A DNA stretch of 36,050 bases from the NCBI GenBank assembly GCA_937897215.1, contig CALCBQ010000192.1, positions 1-36,050 on the forward strand, in the 5' to 3' direction. This document shows positions 8,181 through 16,469 of the stretch, piece by piece; position 1 is the stretch's first letter, and the number at the start of each line of letters is the position of its first letter. This DNA comes from an uncultured Clostridia bacterium (GTDB lineage: Bacteria > Bacillota > Clostridia > Oscillospirales > Acutalibacteraceae). The notes under the pieces are model-generated. The model saw only the letters and a list, made by a program, of their open reading frames with translations. It was not told the DNA's origin and did not search any database. The translations under genes were made by a program, and so were the position numbers.

Positions 8181-9353
8181 TTAGAAACAAATATTTTTAA
8201 TAGTTGTATTTTCGATTGCTCGTTCAATAAGTGCTTCAACATCCAATGCCTTTTCTGCATTTTCAAGGACAGAAATCTGTGGTTTTGTCTTAGGGTGTTT
8301 TGGTGTAAACACTGTGCAACAATCTTCATAAGGCTCAATTGAAATATCAAATGTATCAATTTTTCTTGAGACCTTAATAATTTCATCTTTATCAAGACCA
8401 ATCAGAGGTCTAAAAACAGGCATCTCGACTACTGCATCAGTACAAGCGAGTGCATTGAGCGTCTGACTTGCAACCTGACCAAGACTTTCGCCTGTTATGA
8501 GTGCTTTGCTATCTTCTTTTTCTGCTATGCGTTGTGCTATTCTCATCATAAAACGACGCATAATAAGAGTGAATAAATCTTCAGGGCATTTATCACGGAT
8601 TTCTTCTTGAATTTCTGTAAAACCAACTGTGAAAAGTGTGATATTACCGCTATATCTTGAAACCTGACGAAGAAGATTATGAACTTTTTCTTCAGATTGA
8701 GGAGAAGTATATGGTGGAGATGCAAAATGAATTGCATTAAGCACAAGACCGCGTTTTGCCATCATATATGCGGCAACAGGACTATCAATACCGCCTGAAA
8801 TAAGAATAGATGATTTACCTGCTGTGCCTGTAGGCATACCGCCCGCACCTTTTGTCTGATTGCCACGGATAAACGCAAACTTTTCACGAATTTCGATAGT
8901 TACAAGAATATCAGGGTTTTTAACGTCAACTTTCAAGTGGGGAAATTTGCTTAAAATAGCACCGCCAACTTCAGCTGAAATTTCAGGAGATTTAAGCGGA
9001 AATTTTTTATCTGAACGTTTACCTTCAACCTTGAAAGTTTTTGCATTTTTGAGTTGTTCTGCGAGATATTCAGGTGCTTTTTCAAGTATTACATTCATAT
9101 CTTTTTCGACCTGCAAAGCACGGGAATATGCTGCAATACCGAATACACGACTTATTCTGTCGCTTACTTCGTCCATATCAATAAAATCGTCCATAGGAAC
9201 TACCGCAACAGTTGACTGTTCTTTTCTGTATTCAAATTCGCCAAGTGGTTTAATTCTTTTGCGAATATTCTTAATTAAAATATCTTCGAATGTTGAACGG
9301 TTAAGACCTTTAAGTGCCAACTCACCGTTTTTAATCAATATGATTTCTTTCAT
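8181..9353 (-). CDS. thiI: tRNA 4-thiouridine synthetase ThiI
   Basis: 390 residues: an N-terminal ferredoxin-like domain, a THUMP domain (about 60-165), then a PP-loop ATPase domain with SGGIDSPVAAYMM at about 183-195. It ends near the conserved ISIEPYEDCCTVFTPKHPKT. The C-terminal rhodanese domain of enteric ThiI is absent, as is usual in Firmicutes. ThiI adenylates U8 of tRNA and transfers sulfur to give s4U; it can also feed thiamine thiazole synthesis. The cysteine desulfurase encoded immediately upstream (15-bp gap) is the likely sulfur donor, as in the NifZ-ThiI pair of Bacillus. Start is ATG with AGGAGATAAAA before it. Confidence 0.95.
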   Translation of the reverse strand: MKEIILIKNGELALKGLNRSTFEDILIKNIRKRIKPLGEFEYRKEQSTVAVVPMDDFIDMDEVSDRISRVFGIAAYSRALQVEKDMNVILEKAPEYLAEQLKNAKTFKVEGKRSDKKFPLKSPEISAEVGGAILSKFPHLKVDVKNPDILVTIEIREKFAFIRGNQTKGAGGMPTGTAGKSSILISGGIDSPVAAYMMAKRGLVLNAIHFASPPYTSPQSEEKVHNLLRQVSRYSGNITLFTVGFTEIQEEIRDKCPEDLFTLIMRRFMMRIAQRIAEKEDSKALITGESLGQVASQTLNALACTDAVVEMPVFRPLIGLDKDEIIKVSRKIDTFDISIEPYEDCCTVFTPKHPKTKPQISVLENAEKALDVEALIERAIENTTIKNICF

Positions 9354-9368
9354 TTTTATCTCCTAATA

Positions 9369-10493
9369 TCATCGTCTTACACGTTTAATAGTTTCCGTAA
9401 GACCATTATACAATAAATCCATATCATTTTCTGTGGTATTTTTTGACAAACTTATACGGATTGCACTGTCAATACCTTTTGGCGATACTCCCATAGCAGT
9501 CAACACATCACTTCGGTGGCCTTTAGCACAAGCTGAGCCAGCAGAAACACAGATACCCATTGACGAAAGTGAATTAAGCATTACCTGAGATGGTACACCT
9601 TCAACTGAAATATTGATAATATATGGAAGTGCATCTTCTGGGGAATTCACATAAACTTTTTCGAGTGTTGAAATTTTATCGACAAAGTAATCTCTTACTT
9701 TTGTTACTTCTGTAAGGTTTTTACTTACATTACCGATATCATTAACTGCTTCGCCGAATGCACAGATTGCAGGCATTGCTTCCGTACCTGAAATCAAGCC
9801 GTTTTCTTGCCCCCCGCCCAAAATGCTTGGTAACACACGAATACTATTGCTCACATATAAAGCGCCGGCACCTTTTATGCCGTGTATTTTATGGGCACTC
9901 ATACTCATTAAATCTATACCTAATTTTTTAGGTTTTAAGTCAATTTTACCAAATGCCTGAACCGCATCACAATGAAAATATGCTTTAGATTTATTATCTT
10001 TTATGATTCCTTTTATTTTTGAAATGTCTTGAATTGAGCCGACCTCATTATTAACTGCCATAATGCTAACAAGAATTGTATTTTCATCAACAGCATTTGA
10101 CAAGTCCTCAAGATTGATTTTGCCGTTACTATCGGGTTTTAAGTAAACAGCTTCAAAACCTTGTTCAGAGAGCATTTCAAAATGTTTTATTACGCTTGGG
10201 TGTTCAAGTAATGTAGTGATAACTTTTTTACCTTCACGACGCTTGGCTTTCGCAGTACCCAATATTGCAGTATTGTTGGCAACTGTACCACTTGGTGTGA
10301 AAAATATTTCATTTGGCTGACAAGAAAGAAATGTTGACACAGTTTTTCGTGCATTATCTAATTCTTTCTTTGCATTAAATCCACAAAAGTGAAGTGATGA
10401 GGGATTACCGAAGTTTTCTGTCATCATTTCAAGTGCTTTTTTTACCGCTTTTTCACAAGGTTTTGTTGTTGCACTATTGTCAAGATAAACCAT
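9369..10493 (-). CDS. Cysteine desulfurase (NifS/IscS family), probable partner of ThiI
   Basis: 374 residues from the ATG at 10491-10493, which opens the standard MVYLDNSATTKP. A longer frame upstream has no family similarity, and GGGGGAG lies before this ATG. It is a PLP-dependent fold-type I enzyme: the PLP lysine is in MSAHKIHGIKGAGALY and the sulfur-accepting cysteine loop is SAGSACAKGHRSDVL. It takes sulfur from cysteine as a persulfide and leaves alanine. The direct thiI neighbour points to tRNA thiolation rather than general Fe-S assembly; no iscU/sufU is in view. It is the first gene of the minus-strand operon and has its own promoter. Confidence 0.93.
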   Translation of the reverse strand: MVYLDNSATTKPCEKAVKKALEMMTENFGNPSSLHFCGFNAKKELDNARKTVSTFLSCQPNEIFFTPSGTVANNTAILGTAKAKRREGKKVITTLLEHPSVIKHFEMLSEQGFEAVYLKPDSNGKINLEDLSNAVDENTILVSIMAVNNEVGSIQDISKIKGIIKDNKSKAYFHCDAVQAFGKIDLKPKKLGIDLMSMSAHKIHGIKGAGALYVSNSIRVLPSILGGGQENGLISGTEAMPAICAFGEAVNDIGNVSKNLTEVTKVRDYFVDKISTLEKVYVNSPEDALPYIINISVEGVPSQVMLNSLSSMGICVSAGSACAKGHRSDVLTAMGVSPKGIDSAIRISLSKNTTENDMDLLYNGLTETIKRVRR

Positions 10494-10533
10494 TACGATA
10501 CTGCTCCCCCATTTTGCATAATAAATCAAAATA

Positions 10534-10562
10534 ATTATACTACAAAATCTCTTATTTGGCAA
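10534..10562 (-). promoter_or_regulatory. SigA-type promoter of the desulfurase-thiI operon
   Basis: On the minus strand TTGCCA and TATAAT are separated by exactly 17 bp, about 40 bp upstream of the desulfurase start. It is the only good promoter seen before the run of closely packed genes down to galE. Confidence 0.75.
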
Positions 10563-10641
10563 ATAAAAAATCACGATTTTTAGGGTATATTTTTGAATTT
10601 TTTGTTAACAATATCATCAAACTTACAAAGGAGTGGAAAAT

Positions 10642-11988
10642 ATGCATAAAAATACCACTTTTTCCCGTGGAAAGATACGACTTATATTATATACCATAAC
10701 CGTTATAACCGTGCTTGGAATTTTTGGAATTGTGCAGACTGTTAAACTTACTAAAGCACAAAGAGAAGTGTTAATCACAAATCAAATGGCACTTGTTTCT
10801 CTTGACGAAAATCTTAATAATATTGGCACAAACCTCGAAAAAGTTATGTACTCAAGCACACCTACTATGCTTTCAAAATTAGCGGCAGAATTATGGCGCG
10901 AATCATCCGGTGCTAAAAACAGTCTTTCTATATTGCCGTCAAGCGATACTCAACTTGCAAACACATATAAATTCTTATCACAAGTTGGCGAATTTGTAAT
11001 GGCATTAGGGCGAAAATGTGCGAATGGCGAAGAGTTAAGTGAAAAAGAGCGAGAACAGCTTGCTAATCTTTATGAATATTGCAACTCATTAAGCGAGCAA
11101 GTAAACCAAATGTGTTATGAACTTGAAAACGGAACTTTTTCATTTGATAAACAAGACTCAACACTATTAGAAAAGAGTAGTAACACTGTATCCATAAACA
11201 ACAGTTTTGACGATGTTGAACAATCGCTTTCAGATTTGCCTTCACTTATTTATGATGGGCCTTTTTCAGACCACATTGAACAAGGAACTCCCCTTTTATT
11301 AAAAGGCAAAAAAGAAATTAAGCAAGAAGATGCGTTGAAAATTTCAGAAAAAATATGCAGTAATGAAAAGGGTTCGTTGGAGTACTCATACGACGAAGAT
11401 GGCGACATTCCCTGTTATGTATTTAAAAGTGATAACTGCACTGTAGCAATTACCAAAATCGGCGGATTCCCCTTATATATGATAAATTCAAAATTCGCAG
11501 GCGAAATTGAAATCAAGCAAGATGAAGCAGTTAGAAATGCGAAAAAATATCTTGAAAAAATTGGTTTTGAAAATTTAAAAGAGAGTTACTATTTTACAGA
11601 TGACGGAATATGCACCGTAAACTTTGCATGTGATGATAAAGGAGTAATAATTTACCCAGATTTAATCAAAGTAAGTGTAAGTCTTGAAACTGGCGAAGTG
11701 CTATCTTTTGACGCTACAGGTTATGTTCATAATCATCATGAAAGAAATCCTTTCAATCCCAAGTTGACTGAAGCCCAAGCATCAGAAAAGCTCAATGATT
11801 CTCTTAAAATTTTAAGTAGTCAGGTTTGTATAATTCCTACCGAGTGGAAAACAGAACAATACTGTTATGAATTCCATTGTAAGACAGAAAATGGTCAGGA
11901 AATACTCGTTTATGTTGATTGTGATACAGGCGAAGAAAATAACATTCTTATTTTGCTTTACAGTGATGGCGGAGTGCTTACAAAATAG
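10642..11988 (+). CDS. ypeB: Germination protein YpeB family (PepSY domains)
   Basis: 448 residues, close to the 450 of Bacillus YpeB. It has an N-terminal membrane helix (IRLILYTITVITVLGIFGIV), then the helical YpeB domain (ALVSLDENLNNIGTNLEKVM, PTMLSKLAAELWRESSGAKN, TYKFLSQVGEFVMALGRK). The C-terminal half has PepSY-type repeats (EIEIKQDEAVRNAKKYLEK, LTEAQASEKLNDSL). In spore formers YpeB stabilises and localises the cortex-lytic enzyme SleB in the spore. No sleB is adjacent here, which is unusual. I chose the ATG at 10642, 8 nt after AAAGGAG, over the in-frame GTG at 10633 that lies inside the ribosome-binding site. It is divergent from the desulfurase operon. Confidence 0.9.
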   Translation: MHKNTTFSRGKIRLILYTITVITVLGIFGIVQTVKLTKAQREVLITNQMALVSLDENLNNIGTNLEKVMYSSTPTMLSKLAAELWRESSGAKNSLSILPSSDTQLANTYKFLSQVGEFVMALGRKCANGEELSEKEREQLANLYEYCNSLSEQVNQMCYELENGTFSFDKQDSTLLEKSSNTVSINNSFDDVEQSLSDLPSLIYDGPFSDHIEQGTPLLLKGKKEIKQEDALKISEKICSNEKGSLEYSYDEDGDIPCYVFKSDNCTVAITKIGGFPLYMINSKFAGEIEIKQDEAVRNAKKYLEKIGFENLKESYYFTDDGICTVNFACDDKGVIIYPDLIKVSVSLETGEVLSFDATGYVHNHHERNPFNPKLTEAQASEKLNDSLKILSSQVCIIPTEWKTEQYCYEFHCKTENGQEILVYVDCDTGEENNILILLYSDGGVLTK

Positions 11989-12045
11989 TATAAACCGCAT
12001 ATTCTTGTGAAATAATAATAACACCACTTTTAAGGAGGGATTACA

Positions 12046-12363
12046 ATGAAAAAAACAGCACTTGTTATGGTTATGTTAACTGCTTTGATTTGTGTTTTCT
12101 TTGTCGGTTGCAAGAGCACCGAAGATGGTAAAGTAAGCGACACAAACGCAAGTTCAAGTACAAGCACAACATCTACTACAAACAAGACAAACGGCACAAC
12201 AAACAATAATACAACTAACAACAATAACAACATGGGTAATGACATCAGTAATGGTGTAAGTAATGCAGGTAACGCTGTTGGCGATGTTGTTGACGGTGCA
12301 GGCGAAGCCGCATCTGATATCGGCAAAGGTCTTGGCAACGGAATCAGAGATATTATGGGCTAA
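12046..12363 (+). CDS. Small lipoprotein with Asn/Thr-rich linker
   Basis: 105 residues. The signal peptide ends in a lipobox-like FFVGC at about 17-21, so Cys21 is the probable lipidation site. A Ser/Thr/Asn low-complexity stretch follows (about 35-65), then a Gly/Ala/Asp-rich amphipathic tail with repeats of the NAVGDVVDGAGEAASDIGKG type. A strong AAGGAGGGATTACA precedes the ATG. It lies 57 bp after ypeB and before a shared terminator, so it is likely co-transcribed and may be a spore-envelope lipoprotein; that role is inference. I recognise no enzyme family. Confidence 0.75.
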   Translation: MKKTALVMVMLTALICVFFVGCKSTEDGKVSDTNASSSTSTTSTTNKTNGTTNNNTTNNNNNMGNDISNGVSNAGNAVGDVVDGAGEAASDIGKGLGNGIRDIMG

Positions 12364-12368
12364 AAGAT

Positions 12369-12404
12369 AAAGCTGATGTAAATTAATACATCAGCTTTGT
12401 TTTT
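12369..12404. terminator. Bidirectional intrinsic terminator
   Basis: A perfect 12-bp stem, AAAGCTGATGTA at 12369-12380 with TACATCAGCTTT at 12387-12398, has a 6-nt loop and GTTTTT after it on the plus strand. It ends the ypeB-lipoprotein transcript. The pnuC stop codon lies within its right flank, so it may also act, more weakly, on the minus strand. Confidence 0.85.
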
Positions 12405-13092
12405 ACATATTCTGTTTTTGTCTTTTTTCCATTTGCTTCCAATTAATAAAACCATACATATCATTTACGAAAAACACAACGAAACAAATTACAACTGACA
12501 AATATGATATATCAGTTATTGATGCTAACACCCATAAAACAATCAATACTAAATCATTAAAGGCATAAGCGAGAGCAAAATATGGACTGCGTTTGAATGT
12601 CAGATAAACCGCAAGAAAACTTGTTGTAATTGAAATTGTGCTAGGTATTATATTTGCGGTATTGAAGTATTTTAAAATGAAATAAAATACAATTGTAACG
12701 ACTGCAGAAAGCACAAACATAAACACAAGTTCTTTTTTTGATAATTTATTAACTTTCACTTCTGCTTTACCTTTTTGATAAGGATTTTTAAGCCAAGAAA
12801 TCAATGCAAAAAAAGCCATTGGAAAAGTCATACCAAGATATGTAATCATTTCTCCATAATAAGCGTATTCATAGGAAATAATAGCATATAAAAGACCGAA
12901 AACCATTGTTAATAATTGACCTATCGGATTACCTTTTGCATTAAAAATCAAAAATGTTGCACCGATTAATGACGCCAAAAGAGTTAAATAGTTTTCACGG
13001 TCAAAAACACAGAATGAAGCGAGTATTAAAAGTACCGATGAAGTCCATAATCCTATTTCAAATTTTGTAAAATAGTTAAGTAATCTTTTCAT
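12403..13092 (-). CDS. pnuC: PnuC-family nicotinamide riboside/vitamin transporter
   Basis: About 229 residues and largely hydrophobic, with about seven predicted membrane helices. The PnuC signature is seen in LTLLASLIGATFLIFNAKGN, GQLLTMVFGLLYAIISYEYA, YYGEMITYLGMTFPMAFFAL and the C-terminal DMYGFINWKQMEKRQ. PnuC proteins carry nicotinamide riboside by facilitated diffusion; close relatives carry thiamine or riboflavin, so the vitamin is not certain. The start is the ATG at 13090-13092 with TTGGAG 6 nt upstream. The reading frame extends nine codons further, but those lie in the terminator hairpin and T-run of the leader. Together with pncC in this window it suggests NMN/NR salvage. Confidence 0.85.
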   Translation of the reverse strand: MKRLLNYFTKFEIGLWTSSVLLILASFCVFDRENYLTLLASLIGATFLIFNAKGNPIGQLLTMVFGLLYAIISYEYAYYGEMITYLGMTFPMAFFALISWLKNPYQKGKAEVKVNKLSKKELVFMFVLSAVVTIVFYFILKYFNTANIIPSTISITTSFLAVYLTFKRSPYFALAYAFNDLVLIVLWVLASITDISYLSVVICFVVFFVNDMYGFINWKQMEKRQKQNM

Positions 13093-13193
13093 AAAAATCT
13101 CCAAAAAAATAACATTCACGGTATATCTTCTAAGACCTAACGATATACCTGTGAATGCTAGTTTGCATCACACTACCCGGTGGCAGTAAATAT
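13093..13193 (-). promoter_or_regulatory. Structured leader of pnuC: terminator/antiterminator, candidate riboswitch
   Basis: On the minus strand, right after the preceding stop codon, a small hairpin forms first (ACTGCC with GGTAGT, 13072-side of the leader at 13072+100; exact arms 13172-13177 and 13182-13187). A strong terminator-like hairpin follows: 15 paired bases with one bulge and a 14-nt loop (arms 13113-13127 and 13142-13157), then seven U (13103-13109) just before the pnuC ribosome-binding site. An alternative stem (13150-13158 with 13165-13172) uses the same bases as the terminator arm, so the two exclude each other. This is how a riboswitch or other attenuator is built. I do not recognise a known aptamer (it is not TPP, FMN or preQ1-I by eye). 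Confidence 0.6.
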
Positions 13194-14165
13194 TTAATTT
13201 TGATAATTTATTTGTTGTTCACTCACAAGATTATATATCAAAAGTTCATTTGTGTCAAGATTTTCATTATTCATGCTGACTGCTGAAATCTGACTGTTTT
13301 CATAGGTTGTATAGTAATAAATGCCCTTATCAGTATTACAACAAGAAGCATAAATTGTTGTCATAAAACCATCGCCCGCTCTTACAGTTCCTCTTGTTTG
13401 TGAAACCGTATCAAGAATATGAAAAAACTGACTTATACTTTCGTTTTCACTCTTTCCGCAAACAGAATTAAGTCGTGTAAAAACCGCTCTTACAAATCGG
13501 GACATTGACGAATTATCGCCCGGGAGTCCGAGAGCTCCCATACCCCTACTGTATTTATTAAAATCAAAGCCCTCTGCAAATCTTGTTTCAGGCTCTTCGC
13601 GAGTTAAGCTCATATAATTATTTAGATTAAAAATCTGTGTTTGGAAATCAGGATTATTAGTCAACACACTTACTGGGTTATAGTAAATTTTCAAGCCCTC
13701 ATCAACACACTCAACTGTAATTGAGGAATCTCTGTCAGAAATCATCCAATGAAGCGGCGTTGACTTGAAATCGTCATTAAAATCTGCAGAGATAATGTTT
13801 GTGTTGTATAACAACTCTTTTGATTCTTCTACGCTTTCGCATTTACTTAATACCCAAGGAATAAGCTCAAATGGGCAAATATTATTCTTTTGATGGTCAA
13901 AGTCTTTATATACGGTTTTATCGGGAAAATTAAGCCCCGCTATTGAAAGACCTTTCTCATTTGTTGCCTCATAATATAGCGGATAGTCATCAACTACTGT
14001 TGCCATACCAATAATGGCATAGTGCTGATTTATTGGCTTTTGATAGCGAAATTCAAATGGATATTCTCTTGGAGTTATTACTACTTTTTCATCGTAGTGA
14101 TATTCCAAATCAAGTGTTCTGCCAAAATAATGGTCTTTTGATAAAAATGAAATTGAAGTACACAT
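13194..14165 (-). CDS. bsh: Bile salt hydrolase / choloylglycine hydrolase family
   Basis: 323 residues, the usual length of bile salt hydrolases. The N-terminal Met is followed directly by the nucleophile Cys2, exposed after Met removal (Ntn-hydrolase). Other active-site residues are in place: Arg16 and Asp19 in FGRTLDLEY, Asn79 in SIAGLNFP, Asn170 in LTNNPDF and Arg223 in MSRFVRA. Asn79 with the AGLNFP context favours bile salt hydrolase over penicillin V acylase, which usually has Tyr there. It cleaves the amide of glycine- or taurine-conjugated bile acids in the cytoplasm. It lies 43 bp behind an MFS transporter gene and shares its promoter. A strong AGGAGAGG precedes the ATG. Confidence 0.88.
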   Translation of the reverse strand: MCTSISFLSKDHYFGRTLDLEYHYDEKVVITPREYPFEFRYQKPINQHYAIIGMATVVDDYPLYYEATNEKGLSIAGLNFPDKTVYKDFDHQKNNICPFELIPWVLSKCESVEESKELLYNTNIISADFNDDFKSTPLHWMISDRDSSITVECVDEGLKIYYNPVSVLTNNPDFQTQIFNLNNYMSLTREEPETRFAEGFDFNKYSRGMGALGLPGDNSSMSRFVRAVFTRLNSVCGKSENESISQFFHILDTVSQTRGTVRAGDGFMTTIYASCCNTDKGIYYYTTYENSQISAVSMNNENLDTNELLIYNLVSEQQINYQN

Positions 14166-14208
14166 ATTTAACCTCTCCTTTTGATTAGTATGTGTACTTC
14201 AAATGTTT

Positions 14209-15366
14209 TTATTTCGTTAATGATTTAATTGTAATTTCGTTTGCAAAGAAAATTAAAACGCAAAGCGCCAACAACACGAATGGCATAATATTAAAGGTAG
14301 TTGCAGTTGCTACAAACCCAAATATTAATTGAATTGCAAAACCTATACCATAAGCACCACCCATATGGAAGCCGGTAATATCAGCAGAGTATTCTGTACC
14401 AAATCTGTCAGGGACACTATGTAACACGCTTGGGAATATTGGACCAAAGCCAATACCGATAAGAAGCAGACCAAAGAAAGAAATCTCGCCTAATGGTAAA
14501 GCCAATAAAATCATACCTACACCCGAAACAGCAATACCACCACGAATCATTGTGTTGTCAGATGTTTTTATTGAAATAAAGCCGGAAATTATTCGTCCTA
14601 TCATTATTCCACAAAAATACAATGAAATCCATTTTGCAGCCTCATCTGGTTGTAAAGCATAAACATTTACAAGGTATGATGCACCCCAAGTGCCAATTGT
14701 AAATTCCATACTGCAATAAAGACCTTGAGAAAGTATGCTTGTTGCAACACCTTTGATTCTTAATATCTCAATAAGACTTTTTTGTTGTTCTGTTGAGTCC
14801 TCCTGCGAAAAGTTTTCTTTAACAATTTTCCATTTATTAAGCGTTAAAGCGATAATTATGCCGATTGACAACTGCAAAAGTGCAACTACACGATAGCCAT
14901 TTCTCCAAGAGCCTGTATCTGTTGATAAAAATGCTGACATAATAAGAGGACTAATTGTAACACCTACACCCCAACAAGCGTGTAACCAGTTCATATGTTG
15001 TGATTTATAGTGAAGTGATACGAAATTATTAAGTGCTGTATCAATAACACCTGCCCCATAGCCCAAAACAACTGCACCAAGCATCATTATAACAATATTA
15101 GGCGCAAAGCTCATAATAAACAGACCTACAACCGTAAGCATTGTTGAAATAAGCGTAACTTTACCGGTGCCAAATTTTCTTATAAGCTTACCTGAAATAA
15201 AACTGACGCCCCCTGTACAAGCACCTGTTATAATACCATAAAAGGACGCAAAACTTTCATTTATTCCATAATCAAGATGAATTACAGGCCACGAAGCGCC
15301 AAACAAAGAGTCAGGCAGCCCTAAAGAAATAAACACTATATAAATTACTACAAGTAGCAGAGTCAT
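14209..15366 (-). CDS. MFS transporter (12 TM), next to bile salt hydrolase
   Basis: 385 residues from the ATG at 15364-15366, preceded by GAGG 6 nt upstream. A longer in-frame start 12 codons earlier has no site. Twelve hydrophobic segments are visible, and the cytoplasmic loop 2-3 motif appears as GKLIRKFGTGKVTLIS, with a second-half equivalent GFISIKTSDNTMIRGG. The N-terminal FISLGLPDSLFGASWPVI is typical of the FucP/sugar-like MFS group. Its place directly upstream of the hydrolase suggests it moves bile acids or the released amino acids, but family resemblance equally allows a sugar; this cannot be decided here. Confidence 0.85.
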   Translation of the reverse strand: MTLLLVVIYIVFISLGLPDSLFGASWPVIHLDYGINESFASFYGIITGACTGGVSFISGKLIRKFGTGKVTLISTMLTVVGLFIMSFAPNIVIMMLGAVVLGYGAGVIDTALNNFVSLHYKSQHMNWLHACWGVGVTISPLIMSAFLSTDTGSWRNGYRVVALLQLSIGIIIALTLNKWKIVKENFSQEDSTEQQKSLIEILRIKGVATSILSQGLYCSMEFTIGTWGASYLVNVYALQPDEAAKWISLYFCGIMIGRIISGFISIKTSDNTMIRGGIAVSGVGMILLALPLGEISFFGLLLIGIGFGPIFPSVLHSVPDRFGTEYSADITGFHMGGAYGIGFAIQLIFGFVATATTFNIMPFVLLALCVLIFFANEITIKSLTK

Positions 15367-15433
15367 AATGCACCTCAAAAAAGTTTTTATGTATTTTAAC
15401 ATAATCTTATTTTATAATCAATAGTACAAAAAA

Positions 15434-15461
15434 TATATAATAATTTATACAAAAATGTCAA
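15434..15461 (-). promoter_or_regulatory. SigA-type promoter of the MFS-bsh unit
   Basis: On the minus strand a consensus TTGACA (plus 15456-15461) and TATATA (plus 15434-15439) lie 16 bp apart, about 70 bp upstream of the MFS start. It is divergent from, and adjacent to, the promoter of the FliB-like gene. Confidence 0.65.
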
Positions 15462-15470
15462 CATTCCACG

Positions 15471-15499
15471 TTGAATTAGCAATCAATATGTTCTATAAT
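15471..15499 (+). promoter_or_regulatory. SigA-type promoter of the FliB-like gene
   Basis: TTGAAT (15471-15476) and TATAAT (15494-15499) are 17 bp apart, with the gene start 29 bp downstream of the -10. Confidence 0.8.
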
Positions 15500-15527
15500 A
15501 GTTGCATTACAATTATGGAGAATTAAT

Positions 15528-16454
15528 ATGAAAACTATTGTTCCAAATTATTATGAAAAGTTTCATTGTATTTCAGATAAATGCGAGCACAGTTGTTGCA
15601 TTGGTTGGGAAATTGATATTGATGACACTACTCTTGCAAAATATAAAAAAATAAAAACTGACTTTGGAAAAAAGTTAAATAATAATATTATTTTTAATGA
15701 TGATTGTGCTTATTTTAAGTTAACAGATAAAGAACGTTGTCCTTTTCTTAATGAAAACAATTTATGCGAGATAATACTTAACCTTGGCGAGAATTCACTA
15801 TGCCAAATTTGTAACGACCATCCCAGATTCAAGAATTTTTTTGGCGATAGAATTGAAATAGGCTTAGGTCTTACCTGCGAAGAAGTTTCACGAATCATTG
15901 TAAACGAAAGTGAATCTTTTGAATTAGTTGAAATTGATGACACAGATGAAATATCGACCATTTATGAAGATGAAATCGAATTCTTTGATTTAAGAAACGA
16001 GATTTTTCATATCATAAATAATGAGCGGAATTTTCAGTCTATTGTAAAAAAACTACTTGATAGATTCAATATAAAACTCCCTCAAAAAACAATTTGTGAA
16101 TGGGTTGACATTTATGCAAAACTTGAAATGCTTGATAATAATTGGGGCGTTTTGTTAAATGAATTAAAATCGCAAGAAGGTACACTTTTCTCACTCCGCC
16201 AAGATAACAACAACGCATTAAAAAATCTGCTTATTTATTTTATATACCGTCATTTAAGCGAATCAGTTTATGACGGAAAGTTCGAAGGAAGACTACTATT
16301 TGCAATACTTAGTTGCTATATAATTTCTGCATTGTGTAATGAAACACATAAAATTGAAGAAATAGCACGAATGTATTCTTCAGAAATTGAGTATTCCGAC
16401 GAAAACCTAACAACATTAATCAATTTATTACAAGAAGAAAACCTTGAGATATAA
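15528..16454 (+). CDS. FliB-like Cys-cluster protein (putative flagellin lysine N-methylase family)
   Basis: 308 residues. The N-terminal half has the family's Cys pattern: CISDKCEHSCCIGWEIDID (residues 11-29), then CAYFKL, CPFLNENNLCEI, LCQICNDHPRFKNFFGD and GLGLTCEE. These look like ligands for a metal or Fe-S cluster. The C-terminal half is helical and poorly conserved. The family is annotated as lysine-N-methylase of flagellin after Salmonella FliB, but members are common in Clostridia without flagella, no flagellar gene is in view, and this copy is shorter than Salmonella FliB. The true substrate is unknown. The start has GGAG 7 nt upstream; its promoter and terminator make it a single-gene unit. 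Confidence 0.8.
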   Translation: MKTIVPNYYEKFHCISDKCEHSCCIGWEIDIDDTTLAKYKKIKTDFGKKLNNNIIFNDDCAYFKLTDKERCPFLNENNLCEIILNLGENSLCQICNDHPRFKNFFGDRIEIGLGLTCEEVSRIIVNESESFELVEIDDTDEISTIYEDEIEFFDLRNEIFHIINNERNFQSIVKKLLDRFNIKLPQKTICEWVDIYAKLEMLDNNWGVLLNELKSQEGTLFSLRQDNNNALKNLLIYFIYRHLSESVYDGKFEGRLLFAILSCYIISALCNETHKIEEIARMYSSEIEYSDENLTTLINLLQEENLEI

Positions 16455-16469
16455 ATCCCAAGGTTTTTT
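16440..16469 (+). terminator. Intrinsic terminator overlapping the FliB-like gene end
   Basis: AACCTTG (16440-16446) pairs with CAAGGTT (16459-16465), followed by TTTT. The stop codon of the gene lies in the loop, and the end of the convergent subtilase gene begins in the T-run. Confidence 0.8.

Noticed and set aside
10594..10621. A SigG-type forespore promoter before ypeB (TGAATT ... CATCAAA)
   Set aside because: The spacing is 15 bp rather than 17-18 and the -10 match is poor.
13093..13193. TPP riboswitch before the PnuC-family gene
   Set aside because: The conserved CUGAGA and ACCUGAUCUGG-type elements are absent on the minus strand.
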